64,000 bases of DNA, from assembly GCA_025435555.1 (NCBI GenBank), contig JAIWWG010000030.1, forward strand, positions 272,096-336,095. Direction: 5' to 3'. Position numbers and translations under genes: made by a program. Origin of the DNA: Chytriomyces cf. hyalinus JEL632. Taxonomy: Eukaryota > Chytridiomycota > Chytridiomycetes > Chytridiales > Chytriomycetaceae. Positions within the stretch are counted from its first letter, which is position 1. Each line of letters starts with the position of its first letter. Below the pieces are notes generated by a model, which ran no database searches, had not been told where the DNA came from, and saw only the letters and a list, made by a program, of their open reading frames with translations. This document shows, piece by piece, positions 1-12,761 of the stretch.

Positions 1-2376
1 CAGACGGCAGAGACATGGACGGTACCGCATGGGAAACGACTCCTATGGACATTGCGCGATTGCTTAGCAAGTCGTTATCGGAGCGTGTTGTGATTGCCAA
101 GGTAAACGTCCTTTTTTTTTTGGCCGGCTTTCGCTTTTTTCTGGGGTTTTATCTCGACATGGCCCCCTTTAAATCTGCACTGGCCATTTTTAGGTGAACG
201 GCGTGCTATGGGATCTCACGCGAGTTCTCGAAGACTCTTGCAAGGTCGAATTACTGGACTTTGAAAAGGACGAAGGTGTGTGTTTGTTGCAAGTTGGCGG
301 TGTAGGGCAGGCTTGGATGAAAGGAACAACTGATTCTTTGGTGTCGTTTTCGCAGGAAAAATGGTCTTTTGGCACTCGTCTGCCCACGTTATGGGCGAAT
401 CCTGCGAACTCCATTACGGATGCCACCTCTGTATTGGGCCTCCCATTGAGGAAGGTTTCTACTATGAAATGTCCATGGAGCGATCCGTCACCCAAGCAGA
501 CTACCCTTCCATTGAAGCGCTTTCGACGCGCACGATTAAGGAGAAGCAAGTGTTTCAGAGACTGGTTGTGACCAAAGCGAATTTGCTCAAAATGTTCAAG
601 GACAACAAGTACAAGGTCCACATTATCAATGATAAAATTCCTGACGGCACTTCCACCACAGTTTACCGATGTGGTCCTTTGATTGATTTGTAAGTTATTG
701 AGTTTTTTTTTATCGTCTTTTGTATGCACATTATGTGAACGCATTTTACTTGTTCCCAGGTGTTACGGTCCTCATATTCCAGACACTGGTCGCATCAAGG
801 CGCTCGCTGTTACAAAGGTCTTTATTAGATTCGAAAATCGACTTTTGTATCCTTACGCATGTTGTCAACTGTTTAGAACTCTTCCTCCTACTTTTTGGGA
901 GACGCCAAGAACGATTCCCTGCAGCGAATTTACGGAATCTCGTTCCCAGACGTGAAAATGATGAAGGAGTACAAGCAATTTATGGAAGATGCTGCAAAAC
1001 GCGATCATCGAAAGATTGGTATTGAGCAGGAACTCTTCTTTTTCCATGAACTCAGTCCTGGAAGTGCGTTCTGGCAACCCAATGGTGCCATTGTCTACAA
1101 CAATCTAATTCAGCTGCAAAAGGTATTTTTATCATTCCTGGCTGCATCGAAACGACGGAAATCCTCAACTTTTCACTCTCGCAGGAAGAGTACCGTAAAA
1201 GAGGCTTCAAGGAAGTGATCACCCCCAACATGTACAACTCGAAATTGTGGGAGACATCTGGCCATTGGCAGCATTACCACGAAGACATGTTTTCATTTGA
1301 GGTTGAGAAGGAAAAGTTTGCTCTCAAGCCAATGAACTGTCCAGGACATTGTCTCATGTTTGGTCACCGTGATCGTAGTTACAGAGACTTGCCTCTGCGA
1401 TATGCCGACTTTGGTGTGTTGCACCGAAATGAAGCCTCAGGAGCGTTGTCTGGACTCACGCGTGTGAGAAGATTCCAGCAGGACGATGCTCATATTTTCT
1501 GTACGATTGAGCAGGTAATTGCTTGCCAAAAAAAGGATTTTTCGTGATCATGCAGGCTTATACTCTTCACCTGCACAGCTTACTACCGAAATTGCCAGCT
1601 GTTTCGACTTTCTCAAGAGCGTCTATGAAAACGTGTTTGGTTTCACCTGGTCCATGAAGTTATCCACGCGCCCCGAAAAATACCTCGGAGACTTGGAAAC
1701 CTGGGACAAGGCCGAATCCATCCTCGAAGAAGCGCTCAACAAGAGCGGATACAAGTGGGAAGTCAACCCTGGAGACGGTGCCTTCTACGGACCCAAAATT
1801 GACATTAAACTCACGGACGCTGTGCGCAGAAACCATCAATGCGCCACGCTGCAACTTGACTTTATGCTCCCAGAGCGATTCAAGCTGCACTATGTGAGTG
1901 ACGAAGGTATCATTGACGCTGAGACGGGTAAACGAACGGGAAGTGTCATGAAACGTCCCGTCATGATTCACCGTGCGATTTTGGGCAGTGTTGAGCGAAT
2001 GTGCGCGATTTTGACTGAGAATTATGCTGGAAAGTGGCCGTTCTGGTTGAGTCCCTTCCAAGTTGTTGTTATCCCAGTGTCTCAGTCTGCCTACGCGTAT
2101 GCACACGGTGTGCGCAAGATGCTGCACGATGCTGGCTTGCACGTGGAATGTGATGACAGCGATTTGACACTGAACAAGAAGATTCGGAATGCCGAGGTGG
2201 CGCACTTTAACTTTATTTTCGTTGTGGGTGCGGAAGAGGAGACGACCAAGAGTGTGAATGTGCGTAACCGAGATGACCCCAACAGCAAGTCAAAAGGTGA
2301 AGTGAGGGTGTTGGCGGATTTGCTGCCAAAGTTGGTGGAGTTGAAAAAGACGCGGGCCAAGAGTCAGCTGATTTGA
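1..2376 (+). CDS. THS1: Cytosolic threonyl-tRNA synthetase, 5' end beyond window
   Basis: Charges tRNA-Thr with threonine in the cytosol. The window opens inside the TGS domain ([17 protein letters not shown] after splicing). The editing (second additional) domain follows with HSSAHVMGE. The class II core then shows MNCPGHC (zinc/substrate Cys), motif 2 around [11 protein letters not shown] and motif 3 [11 protein letters not shown], and the anticodon-binding domain closes the protein. Exons as joined: 1-101, 194-275, 356-689, 760-817, 877-1122, 1185-1514, 1579-2376, all GT-AG and in frame. Reading continues in frame to base 1, so the true start lies outside. No mitochondrial presequence can be judged. 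It converges on the peroxiredoxin gene, with 170 bp between the stop codons. Confidence 0.95.
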
Positions 2377-2546
2377 TTTTTTTTTTTATTTCTCACTTTT
2401 GGAAACATTTTGTTTTCAGTTTGGTTTTTTGTGTAGGATGGTTGGGTGATGATTGGTTTTTTTGCGTTTGGAATACAGACATGTGCCAAGATGAAGTGAC
2501 TTGAATGAAACGCGTCTTTGCCGTGATTGGTTGCAGGGATGGAGAC

Positions 2547-3408
2547 TTAGATGCTCGTGTATCTGAGATACGGCTTCACAGTCCTGAACCCGGGAAACAG
2601 CTGTGTGGGTTAAGAATATTATCAGTTCGTTGTCAAGGTTGGCGCTCAAGTGTAAAACTACCTTCTCCGCCTCGCTCCCTTGCACCGAGTTATGAACAAT
2701 CACGTCTTGCCCCACGACCCAATCCGCAGGGGTCGCCACCTTCCTTGCATCCGTCAACATCAACGAATCCACCACACGCAAAATCTCAGCAAAGTTCCTC
2801 CCACACGATGCAGGGTACGTCAACGTGAGTCTAACTTTGTTTGCCGGGTCCAGAATAAACACGGCACGCACAGTCAATGGCATGCCACGCGCATCAATAT
2901 TGGTTACATCTTGGTGGTCCAGCATGTCGTACAATGTGGCGATTTCGCGGGTTGGGTCTGCGATGATTGGGAATTGAACGGTGCAGTTCTATGTGTGTCA
3001 ATGTTTATGGAGTTTATTTTCTGATGGAATTTGGATGGATGTATCGGGTCGAAGGATCACCTGCGTTTCGTTGATGTCGGCGATCCAGGCTTCATGGTCT
3101 GACAGGCTTGAGCAGCTGAGACCGATAACTTTGACGTTGCGGGAGTCGAACTGAGACTGAAGACGGGCGACGGCGCCGAGTTCTACGGACAAGTAGGAGG
3201 GGTGGTTTGTTGGGTGAGTTTTGAGCGAAGGAGGCGAATTCAAGCTTTGACGTGTTTGGGGTGTACCTGTTGTGCAGACGGGGGTAAAGTCCTCCGGGTG
3301 CGAAAAGAGAATGCACCAGCTGTTGGCTTTGTACGCGTGGAGAGAGAGACGTCCTTTCGTTGTTTCGCAGGTAAAGTCGGGCGCTGTGTCGCCGAGTCGA
3401 AGTCCCAT
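2547..3408 (-). CDS. PRX1: 1-Cys peroxiredoxin (PRDX6/Prx1-type)
   Basis: Reduces H2O2 and organic or phospholipid hydroperoxides with a single peroxidatic cysteine. Exons (complement) 3267-3408, 3061-3182, 2662-2988 and 2547-2600 give 214 residues, close to the family's about 220. Visible are the N-terminal GDTAPDF, the active-site block SHPEDFTPVCTTE with peroxidatic Cys after PV, and the 1-Cys-specific C-terminal arm (GRNFAEILRVVDSL, VATPADW, KPYLRYT). The last intron (2601-2661) is needed to reach the conserved KPYLRYT end. There is no mitochondrial presequence, so the cytosol is likely. It is divergent from Ctf4, with 114 bp between start codons. Confidence 0.93.
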
Positions 3409-3522
3409 TTTATGTGATTCGTTCAGAAATATAAAAACAAAATATTTTGCGTAAATAAATCAAAGCAAAGTTTATGCGGCTTTGCAAGTGTCCGAAAAAC
3501 AAAAAAAAAAAGTCATTCACAA

Positions 3523-6500
3523 ATGCGGATCCGACTTAATAAGAATGCGGAGACAGCACCCACGCGAGCATCAGTGTGCTTCACAGGCGGCGGCTCGCAG
3601 GTGGCTGTGAGCGGCAACAGGGCAGCGCAGGACGGCGCCGACGCAAGTGTCATGCGTGTGTACATGCTCGAAGACATTGAAGCCATGCGGGAGAGAGGCG
3701 GAGAGACGGGCTCGGATACTCCCTTGCTCCCTCTCCTGTGCGCGAGACCGCGGAGACCCGACGACGGAAGCGTGCTGTCGATGCACTGCCAGGTACTTGG
3801 GGCTTGGCAAAAACTGTCTGAGTCGGCAATTATCTGAAGTCTGTTTCCCCCATTTCTTTGCTGCATCGAAAAAGGACGATCATGTCGTATTCGGACTCCA
3901 ATCGGCCGAAGCGCTTCTCTATGACGCGTTATTGCTTGACTTTGAAAAAACACTTGTTCGAGTCACGACCCCAATTCACGCTGTCCGCTTTCGACCTCGC
4001 CCAAACAAACTGCTTCGCCCCGTGCAGGAAGTTGCTGTGGCTGGGGAGTTGAGTGTCTCTTGCGAATATGTTCAAACGGCTGTTCAGTTGCATTAACCGG
4101 TTGAACAACAGGGACGCCGATATTCGCATCATCAATGTCCAAGACATCAAAAATACTCAAGTCATCAAGGGTCACTCGGATGCTATTAAATCTCTGGCAT
4201 TTTCTAGTGACGGAGATTACTTGGTGAGAGGCAACTCGTTCCAAATTACGCATTTCGATGGCTTCGGAATCCACTTCCGCTCTTTTATTTGCGCTGTCGC
4301 TTCCATCGCTCATTATAATTTCATCAAGGCATCTGTCGATACCTCCGGAGACTTGCACATTTGGGACTTGCGCGGACCTAAAGCTTTGTCACTCAGAGTT
4401 CTGCGGATGGCTCTGCCAGCAACAAGCACTGAGTTGAGTTTAAGGTTTACATGGTACCTGGGCAGTTGCTGACGCGCGTAAATGAATTGTCGAAACAAAA
4501 AACAGTCTGAAGGATATGGGTTGCGTGTCTTGGCATCCAAGTGGGAAGTTTCTCGCAATTCCCGGAGTTCATAAAGGTATAGTTTGCAAGTTGTAAGATA
4601 CCGCTGCAAGGAGCTCACCTTTTTCCTTCGTTGTTTGTTTTCAGAAATCAACGTTTTGGACACAAAAACTTGGAAGTCTGCATACACACTGAAAGGGCAT
4701 TCGAAACTTCTGACGGCTGTGCAGTATTCCCACGATGGGTCAATGTTAGCGTGTTCCGACCAAAGCGGCAAAGTTTACTTTTGGGATGCCAATCAGCATG
4801 AGATTCAACCGTTTAAAACGTAGGATGGTGAAACCCTTTTTCTTTTTAAATTCATGACTTATACATGTTTCTCGCAGGGTCAAGAGTACTGCTGTCGTCA
4901 CGGATTTATGCTGGCACCCATCTAAGAACGATCTTTGTTTGGTGACTGAAACGATGGAACTGGACTATTTTTTCAACGTGGAAACTCCAAATAAGACCAG
5001 GAAAAGTGCAGCGGGTAAGCGTGTCATGCCTGAATAGCTTCTTTGATTATTGATATTTGTCTCCGCCAGACACCTCTATGACAGCCAATGATTTGAACAG
5101 CATGTTCCAAGACGCAGACCCAATTCAAAATGATTCAATGCGATCCAATACGTTTAAGAAGAAACTTGCCCACCTTGAAGCAGCAGCTATGGAGGAAGAT
5201 GAATTTCCTTTCGACGATGATTTGGACGACAACTTTGTGGTGGATGACGATGGAAACGGTTACGCCGAAGATATTCAAACACGCGCAGATGCGCGCCGGT
5301 ATTATAACAAACAAAGTAATTCTTCACGAGCCGTGACGATATCTGGAGGACTCGCGGATTTGGGGAGCATTGGAGTAACTCAGACGGACATTCAAGAAAG
5401 TTTTCAGCCTGGTTCTACACCATTTAGAGGGACGAAACGATATCTCGGTATGTCGGAATTTTCTTTTCAAAGTTACTTGCAGCTGATGTGTATCGGTGCG
5501 CAAATATTAGCATACAACCTTTTAGGAACTATTTACTGCGTCGATCAGTCCTCTCAATCAGTGATGCATATTAGCCATCATGACAAGTCACACAGAGACT
5601 TTTCTTTTCAAGATCACTATCGCTTCACCATGGCGGCGCTCAACTCACACGGCGCAGTCTTTGCAAGCGATCCCAACAGCAACATTCATGAACTCGGCGG
5701 AAACGCGTCCGTTGCTCCTTCAAACAGCGTGATTGAGTTTAAAGCATTTGAAAACTGGGGTGCTCCAGGCGAAAACAATGGATGGAGTGTTCATTTACCG
5801 ACAAGCGAAACTGTAAAAGCAATCTGTTTGAGCGGGCATGGTGTGATTGTAGCCACTTCTGCACGACAACTGCGATTCATCAGTTTTAGTGGGGTTCAGA
5901 CGGATGTTTTAAGTTTGAGTGGAAACGTTGTCGCGATGACTGGAGATGGGGATTTTGTTGGAATTGTGTATCATCTGGGTGGAACTGTCCATGGTTTGTT
6001 CTTTTTCTTTTGCTAGGGAACAGGCGGCCAACTATATTTTGCATCACTCAGGCGACCAAAACATGGGATATATGCTATTGAATGTAGCCAAAGGAATTTC
6101 GACGCTGCGAAAAGATGCCCTTCCCCTTTCTCCTCTGTCAACATTGCAGTGGATTGGATTTTCAGAGTCTGGTGTAAGCGCCATGACTTGTTAAATTTGC
6201 TCTGCTTGTCTTGATCGTATTTGTTTGTACTTTCAGTTTCTTGCGTCGTACGACTCGTGCAGTGTGGTTAGAATTATGACTCCGCACGATGATTTCGCCT
6301 GGAGGCCGGTTTTCGATGGACGAGTTGCATGTGAAGGAAAACAGTTTTACTACTGGCCGATTGGTTTGACTGATACTCAGCTGATGTGTATCATTTGCAA
6401 GGTAATGGTGTCATTGACCAGTTTGTATTTGTCTGTTTTGCTGAACGAAAAATTCCAGAGTGGAGACAAGTTCCCTGCGCCGCCAAAATCTGTGATTAGC

Positions 6501-8069
6501 GATATGGACTTGAAAATGACGTTGCTGCCCGTCGACGGTGTGATGAATGACGAGGAAGGCAGGTGAGAGTTGAAAGCAGTTTGAGATGCTGTAAAGGGCA
6601 AGAGCTGATTTTGAGTTTGGGTCCACAGCCTTATTCGTGCTAAAGTTGTGGCGATGCATACAATCGGCAAAATCCATTCTTCTGGTGACTCGGCTGTCAA
6701 AGAGAGGGATATCAAGATGAAGCTGCTTGGAGAAATTGATAAGAAAATCTTGAAGCAAATAATGGTAATTCTGGGTTCTTGTGCATCATTTCGTTTTGCA
6801 TCTAACGCGCTGTTATGTTACTTTTGACACGCCAATGTAGGCTGCGTGCAAGATTCAAAAGACGGAGAAGGCTCTGGAACTGTCCGGTACGCTCAACTCT
6901 GTCAAGTCGGTTGACGCTGCGTTGAAAGTTGCGGTCGCATTCAGCTTGACCGGATTGGCCAACAAAATTAATCAGAAAAAGCAGGTACCCTTCGTTTACA
7001 TACATGGAAGCAAACTATGTTCAGCTAACAACCTTGATTCTTCGTAACTTCCAAGCTCCTGATGAAGCGTGATGATGACATGATGAAAAGACAGGCGCGC
7101 GTAGCGTACAGCTCGCAACACCATCCAAGCGCTGCTGCACCTAAAACGGGTGCAAATCGAGCGACTCCAGCCACACCTGAACCGCCAAAGAAATATTCAT
7201 CTGTAGAAAGTGAGAGAATCGCTGAGCCTTCACGGCATATAGAAGAGGCATCTGGTGCTACTACTGCATATGACATGCAAGACGACGGCAACCCGTACCA
7301 CGACGACGGAATGGATGAACTTGATAGCAGACGCGCATCTCACGGTCCTCCGCCGTCCACGGACAAGAAACGATCTGGACGGGGGTTGTTTGGATTGGGC
7401 CGCATGGAATCCAGCGCTACCAAACCAAAAATTGAAGAGCACTCGCCTTCATATAGCAATGGAGTTGCGATTGAAAAAGTCAAGAATCCGTTTGCTGTCT
7501 CGAATGTGCCAGCAAAGGCTGTGATGCCTGCTGTTAGTGTGGCATCCGCTGCGAGTGCTACCTCGAAGGCATCCGCGTCTGTTGGGTCCATTCTTCAGGA
7601 TTTAAAAGATGGTTCGTTTCGTTGGTTGAAATGGTCAGTTATACTTGCTGAAAAGTGTTGTTTTCCAGTGAAGCAAAAAGAATCCAAAGCAATCAAAGAG
7701 GCAAAATTATCAAAGGAAGCAAAAGAAGAGCAATCAAAGAAGCGAAAGCAAGAATCGGTGCGTGTTGTCTATCTCCCATTTTCCTTTTCCTTTTTTTGTT
7801 TCTCATCACACATGATTTAGATCACGGGATTCTTTACCAAAAAGCCGAAATCAGACGATGCTGATGTGGAGCGAGCAACTGAAGAGGAACCAAGTGGCGC
7901 ACAACCAACTGACGAAATGCCTGCTTCCGCGGATGACATGGATCTCGACGCGGCGTTGAATGCACTCTCAGATGGACCATCGTCAGTCGAGAAGGAGAAT
8001 GAGTCGTATCCAAATCGCAGCTGGGAAGAGAAGGGGAAGCAACCAATGTCGAGTGGCGCTGTTATATAA
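3523..8069 (+). CDS. CTF4: Ctf4/Mcl1/WDHD1 replisome hub protein
   Basis: Trimeric hub that tethers the CMG helicase to polymerase alpha and supports cohesion. Seventeen exons join to about 1159 residues: 3523-3792, 3875-4047, 4112-4223, 4329-4444, 4506-4576, 4645-4819, 4878-5014, 5070-5447, 5511-5993, 6052-6173, 6237-6401, 6459-6562, 6629-6764, 6841-6984, 7056-7611, 7669-7757, 7821-8069. The order is an N-terminal WD40 propeller (GHSDAIKSLAFSSDGDYL, GDLHIWDLRG, CVSWHPSGKFLAIPG), an acidic linker, the SepB propeller (IVYHLGGTVHGDQNMGYML, LSTLQWIGFSESG) and a helical bundle. A long low-complexity tail follows. The tail contains QESITGFF, a perfect PIP-box pattern, across the last exon junction. 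No HMG box is seen, unlike animal WDHD1. The exon 1-2 join is the least certain. Confidence 0.9.
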
Positions 8070-8152
8070 ATGTCGCATTTTATATTTTTATTGCACAGAT
8101 TGGCCAATATGAAGATAGCCTTTCACAGTTCACTGATTTTATTTATTATCTG

Positions 8153-10672
8153 TTAATGCGTTGAAGTCACAGATGGAGCTCTTGAGACGTCTGTCCGAGG
8201 TGTCACTCCCGATATGATTGGCGGTAGAGCGTTCTCGCTCTTTGGCAGCAGATTCCTCCGTGACCCAGAGTAAGCAGTTGTTAGCTGGGTCGATGTGTCT
8301 TCTTCTTGAAATTCTCGCGTTTCGCTGCGGCCATCTTCATTATCTGCGTCCGCAAGTTCAGTCACTTGGAGATCACTCTTTTGAGGCACAAATTGTTCTG
8401 GTGGTGGAGCCGAGTTGCTCAAAGACTGCGTTTCAGCATTGCTGGCATTGGGAATATCGGGAATCACACCCAACCCGGGTAACCCCGATCCACCTTGCAA
8501 TTGCGCGTCATACAGCTGCTCATCGTACGGAAAGTCATGTTGATAATCTTGCGGATCTTCCACTTCTTCCGATTCTTCCACGCCCAAAGCAATACCGTTC
8601 ATTTTAGCAAACAAGAGTCGTAAAACGCGTTCCTTGTCTTGCCAGGAGAGATCATGGATGTCGACGGCGGTAGTAGTGGATTGAGTGTTTGCGGCTTCGG
8701 AAATGGATGATTCTGCGGCAGCGGCTGTCACTTTTGTTGTTGGTGAGGGTGGAGGTTTCATGATATTGGATACGACGGCCGTGGCTGCGTTGAGATTGAA
8801 TTGGTTGTTTGTGGGTATATCTTTTGATCTGAAGGATTGCACGGGTGGGAATGGGGCGCTTTTCTTGGACATGACCTGTGGGTGGTGGGAAATAGGTGGA
8901 TGGGTTAATGATGCAAGTGTGGGTGATGGGTAATTGGGTAAATGGGGAAATGGCGTGTTTTATGGATACCTCACGAATTTTGCGGTTGTAGTCAGTGTGG
9001 GCCGCCTTTTTCGCGTCTTGCCTTTCTTTTTGGATTTCGTTTCGGACAGTGTCGAGTGCATCCATAAAGAACTTTTCCAGTTTTGTGCGTTGGTCAAGAA
9101 CATGTTGCGCGAGTCTCTGCGGTACAAATAGAGCAAAGAGGGGGCAATCATGCAAGTAAGTTATAAAGATAAAGAATTATGCATATATTCCCCTCAAACC
9201 TTGATGTGCTTCATTTCGTAGGTTTTGACGTTGAGGTTTTCCTTGAGTCGAGACGCGACTTTTCGGACTTCGTTCAACTCTTTACGTGCGAGTTTTCCGA
9301 TGATTTCCCGTTCGTGTTCGAATTCTCGGACGACATGTGATAGTGAATGCTCCATGCTTTCGATCTTTGTGTTTAAATCTTTGATCTATCAAAGGGGAGG
9401 GCATGAAGGTGGTGTTACTCTGCAAATGATATAAAAAACAACCATACCTCCTGCGCCTGCTGCTTCACTTGCAACACCTTCTCCTTCACAATGACATTAT
9501 GCAAGTCCTTCTCTTCCATAAGTTGCCGGTTTGCGAGTTGAAGAACCTTGTTTTGCTTTGCCAGCTCTTCGCCTTCTTGGACGTGGTATCGCAGAGATTC
9601 GGCCATGCGAATGTTTTCTTTGTAGATTTCTTTGGTTGTTTCGTTGAGGTTTACCACGGCTTCCTTTTGGAGGAAAAAAATGGTAAATACAACAGATTGC
9701 GCACACATCAAAGAAGATACAAAAAACACACAACAACACCTTATGCGCCTTTGCCGCAAGTTCCGATATTTTCCTGTTTGCCTCCTTTTGCAACCGAATC
9801 TTTTCTTCAAAAAACTTGCGCTCCATGCGCGTGATTGTTTCCTTATGCTGCCGCTGCGTGTCTGCGAGCTCGTCTTTTTGGTACTCGAGTTCTTTCAGCA
9901 TGTCTTGTCGTTTTTTCTGTTTGTTCGGTAAGAGACGGGATGTGCGGGAGGGTGGACTCGACTGACTGACCCGGAAATCTTTAATGACGGCAAATTCCGA
10001 TTGCATCACTTTAAACGCAGCGTCCTTCTCATTCAGCACCGAGTTCATGTCTATACAACACACGCGTTTTACAAATATGTGTATAAAACCACTTGCAAAA
10101 TGAAAGTTGTGTTACCTTGAATCTTGCGCTCCGCTTCTTCAATAATCGTCTGCCGCTCCATCCGCGCGCGTTCCATCGCCGCTTCCATTTCATCGCGGAT
10201 GCTTTTGATTTGGCTTTCCTTCCTATCAGATTCTGCGTGTAATGCGGCAATCACGTCCAACTGAAAACGAAACGAGTCCTTCCAGTTTTAGCAAACACAA
10301 AGGGAATGCAAAGAAGCACTGGGCTTAACTGCATCCTTTTCTTGCTGTGTGCAGGTCTCTTGTAGGTTTTCATTGGTGGATATGAGACCAGTCATTCGCT
10401 CCTTGTAGGATACCAGAGATTTGTTGGTTGCATCCAAGCTGTGGGAAGCCAGAAGTTCGCGTTTTAAAAGCGCTTCATGGTATCCCGCGCAAAACCAGTT
10501 TCCAACAAAGTAGGATTGTGTACCTGAGCTCGACTGCGTACTGCGCTGCAGTCACATACTCGCCTCGAGCATTGAGGACCATTTCCTTCTCCTTCTTCTC
10601 CTTCTTTTCGCCATGTTCCTTCTTCTTCTTGTCCTTCTTGTCTTTCTTGTCCTTCTTCTTCTTCTCGCCCAT
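8153..10672 (-). CDS. BBOF1: BBOF1/CCDC176-like basal-body orientation factor
   Basis: Coiled-coil protein of motile cilia and basal bodies. Nine exons (complement 10524-10672, 10330-10438, 10116-10260, 9971-10050, 9740-9916, 9448-9663, 9200-9385, 8970-9116, 8153-8875) give about 643 residues. A lysine/aspartate repeat opens the protein. Long heptad coiled coil follows with family signatures ERKFFEEKIRLQKEA, VIVKEKVLQ and a diagnostic C-terminal block LSWQDKERVLRLLFAKMNG. The C-terminal 200 residues are Ser/Pro-rich and probably disordered. It is tail-to-tail with Ctf4 (83 bp). Its presence argues for a flagellated fungus. The identification rests on the ordered match of several blocks, not on one motif. 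Confidence 0.85.
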
Positions 10673-10794
10673 TTTACGCGTGCTGTTACTGCGTTGGTTG
10701 GGTTCTGTGGATCAGGTTTGGTTGAGCAGGTAAATCACAGTGACGCAATTGTCAGCTTTTATTCACGAAATTCCATAAATTCCCATCTTTTTTT

Positions 10795-12412
10795 TTACAC
10801 TCTCGCGCTGGCCAGCCTCTTTTCAACGGCACTGATAAAGTCTTCACTGTTGACGTAGTGGGAACGGTTGAGGCTATGGACGAGGAGATGAGGCGATGTT
10901 AGGGCAATCCAATCCAAAAACAAAACAAATAGAATCTCACTTGGCGCCGTGAATGGCCAAGGCAAGATCCTTGGTCATAATGTTGTCCTTTTGGACAGTG
11001 TCAATCGTGGCAGCCTCCAAGTCGGTGGTAAACTTGGCCAATTCCGTGTTGCCATCAAGCTTGGCACGGTGAGCGAGACCACGAGTCCATGCAAAAATGG
11101 ATGCAATTGAGTTGGTACTAGTTTCTTTGCCCTTCTGGTGTTCACGGTAGTGACGGGTCACGGTTCCGTGTGCAGCCTCAGCCTCAATCGTTTTGCCGTC
11201 AGGGGTGACAAGAACAGAGGTCATGAGTCCAAGCGATCCGTATCCTTGCGCGAGGATATCAGATTGCACATCACTTTTTTGGTCATGATTAGTTTCGCGA
11301 AAGAAAAAAACACAATTTCAACGAAGGTATTTACCCATCATAGTTTTTGCACGCCCAGATGAATCCTCCTTCGGATTTCAAAGCCTGGGCGACCATGTCA
11401 TCAATCAAGCGGTGTTCGTACCAAATCTTGGCAGCCTCGAATTGAGACTTGTACTCTCTGAATACGCCAGGTTCAAAAATCAGTCAGCACGCGGGATAAC
11501 AAATAACCGCCCAATAACGACCAAACTCACTTCTCATAGATTTCCTGAAAAATGTCCTTAAATCTGCCGTCATACTTCTTCAAAATGGTGTTTTTCGTGC
11601 TCAAGTACATTGGCCACTTCTTTTCGAGGGCCACTTGGAAGCATGAGCGCGCAAAGCCTTCGATAGAGCTGTCCAAGTTGTACATTCCCATGGCAACACC
11701 TCCACCTGGGAAGTTGAAGACCTCGTACTTTTGAGCAGGGCCACCCGAAGTTGGGGTGAAGACCATCTCAAACTTTCCAGGTTCGTTCACGACAAAGTCG
11801 GTGGCGCGGTACTAATTGCGGGTTTCGAATGCATGTGTTGAGTGATCAAGTGGAATGAAAAAAAAATGCGGGTGGTTTTGCGGAGCCAATCAAAAGAGAG
11901 CATGTCACCCAACCTGATCACCGAAAGCATGTCGGCCCATAACAATCGCTTTAGTCCATCCGGGAACAATTCTTGGAACGTTGTTGAGCAAAATCGGTTC
12001 GCGGAACACGGTGCCACCAATAATGTTTCGGATGGTTCCGTTGGGTGATCTCCACATTTGCTTCAAGCCAAACTCCTTGACACGAGCCTCGTCGGGAGTA
12101 ATTGTGGCGCATTTGATTCCGACGTTGTACTTTTGAATGGCGGCTGCGGCATCGATGGTGACCTGGTCGTTCGTCTTGTCACGGTATTCCATGCCGAGGT
12201 CTGATCGGTCTCGTGTCAGACAAAATCATAACCAAGCATGCATTCAACTCACCATAGTACTTGATGTCCACATCGACGTACTTGAGAATAAGTCTGTCTC
12301 TAATCCACGCCCAGAGAATGCGCGTCATCTCGTCTCCATCGAGCTCAACGACGGGGTTGGCGACCTGGATCTTCTTGATGGGCTGTTGTTGTTGTTCGAG
12401 CGAGGAGGTCAT
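10795..12412 (-). CDS. IDH1: NADP-dependent isocitrate dehydrogenase, cytosolic type
   Basis: Oxidatively decarboxylates isocitrate to 2-oxoglutarate, producing NADPH. Exons (complement) 12253-12412, 11914-12200, 11531-11811, 11335-11457, 10941-11273 and 10795-10873 give 420 residues, the usual dimeric-IDH size. Visible blocks are [49 protein letters not shown], the metal-binding region around [18 protein letters not shown] and [15 protein letters not shown]. The N-terminus ([15 protein letters not shown]) is not a mitochondrial presequence and the C-terminus (ASARV) is not a clear PTS1, so a cytosolic enzyme is inferred. The last 26 codons come from a terminal exon; without it the protein would stop early at AIHGAK. 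Confidence 0.95.
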
Positions 12413-12761
12413 TATTTAAGCAGAGGGTTGGTATGGAACAGTTTGTTGAGGGTGATAATTGATCACAAAAATGGGGACGGAGCATTCCGGGTTGAAAAGT
12501 GAAGGGAATGCGGGGACATCGGAACAAGCGCCTCAGGAACCCGCGACAGGACTCATGGGCCACGTCCCAGCTTAGCCCCTCCTGACTCCCAGACTGTCCC
12601 AATGGTGCTGCGTGTGGATGGGATGGAAACTCACGACTGAGGAGAAGGGCCGGGCAAAGGCCGTTCGGAGAAGCGCGGCTGGACGGGTGAAGCTTTTGGT
12701 CAACATTTTTTATCTAAATTTCCCTTTTCACATTTCTTTATTCTCTCGACACAAACCCGGA
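12413..12761. other. Intergenic spacer, IDH promoter side
   Basis: 349 bp between the IDH start codon and the CHK1 stop codon (both genes on the minus strand). It should hold the IDH promoter and 5' UTR and the CHK1 3' UTR. No open frame, repeat or RNA gene is supported. Confidence 0.6.

Noticed and set aside
190-744. 184-codon minus-strand open frame over ThrRS exons
   Set aside because: Lies antisense to well-conserved ThrRS coding sequence and resembles no family; a shadow frame.
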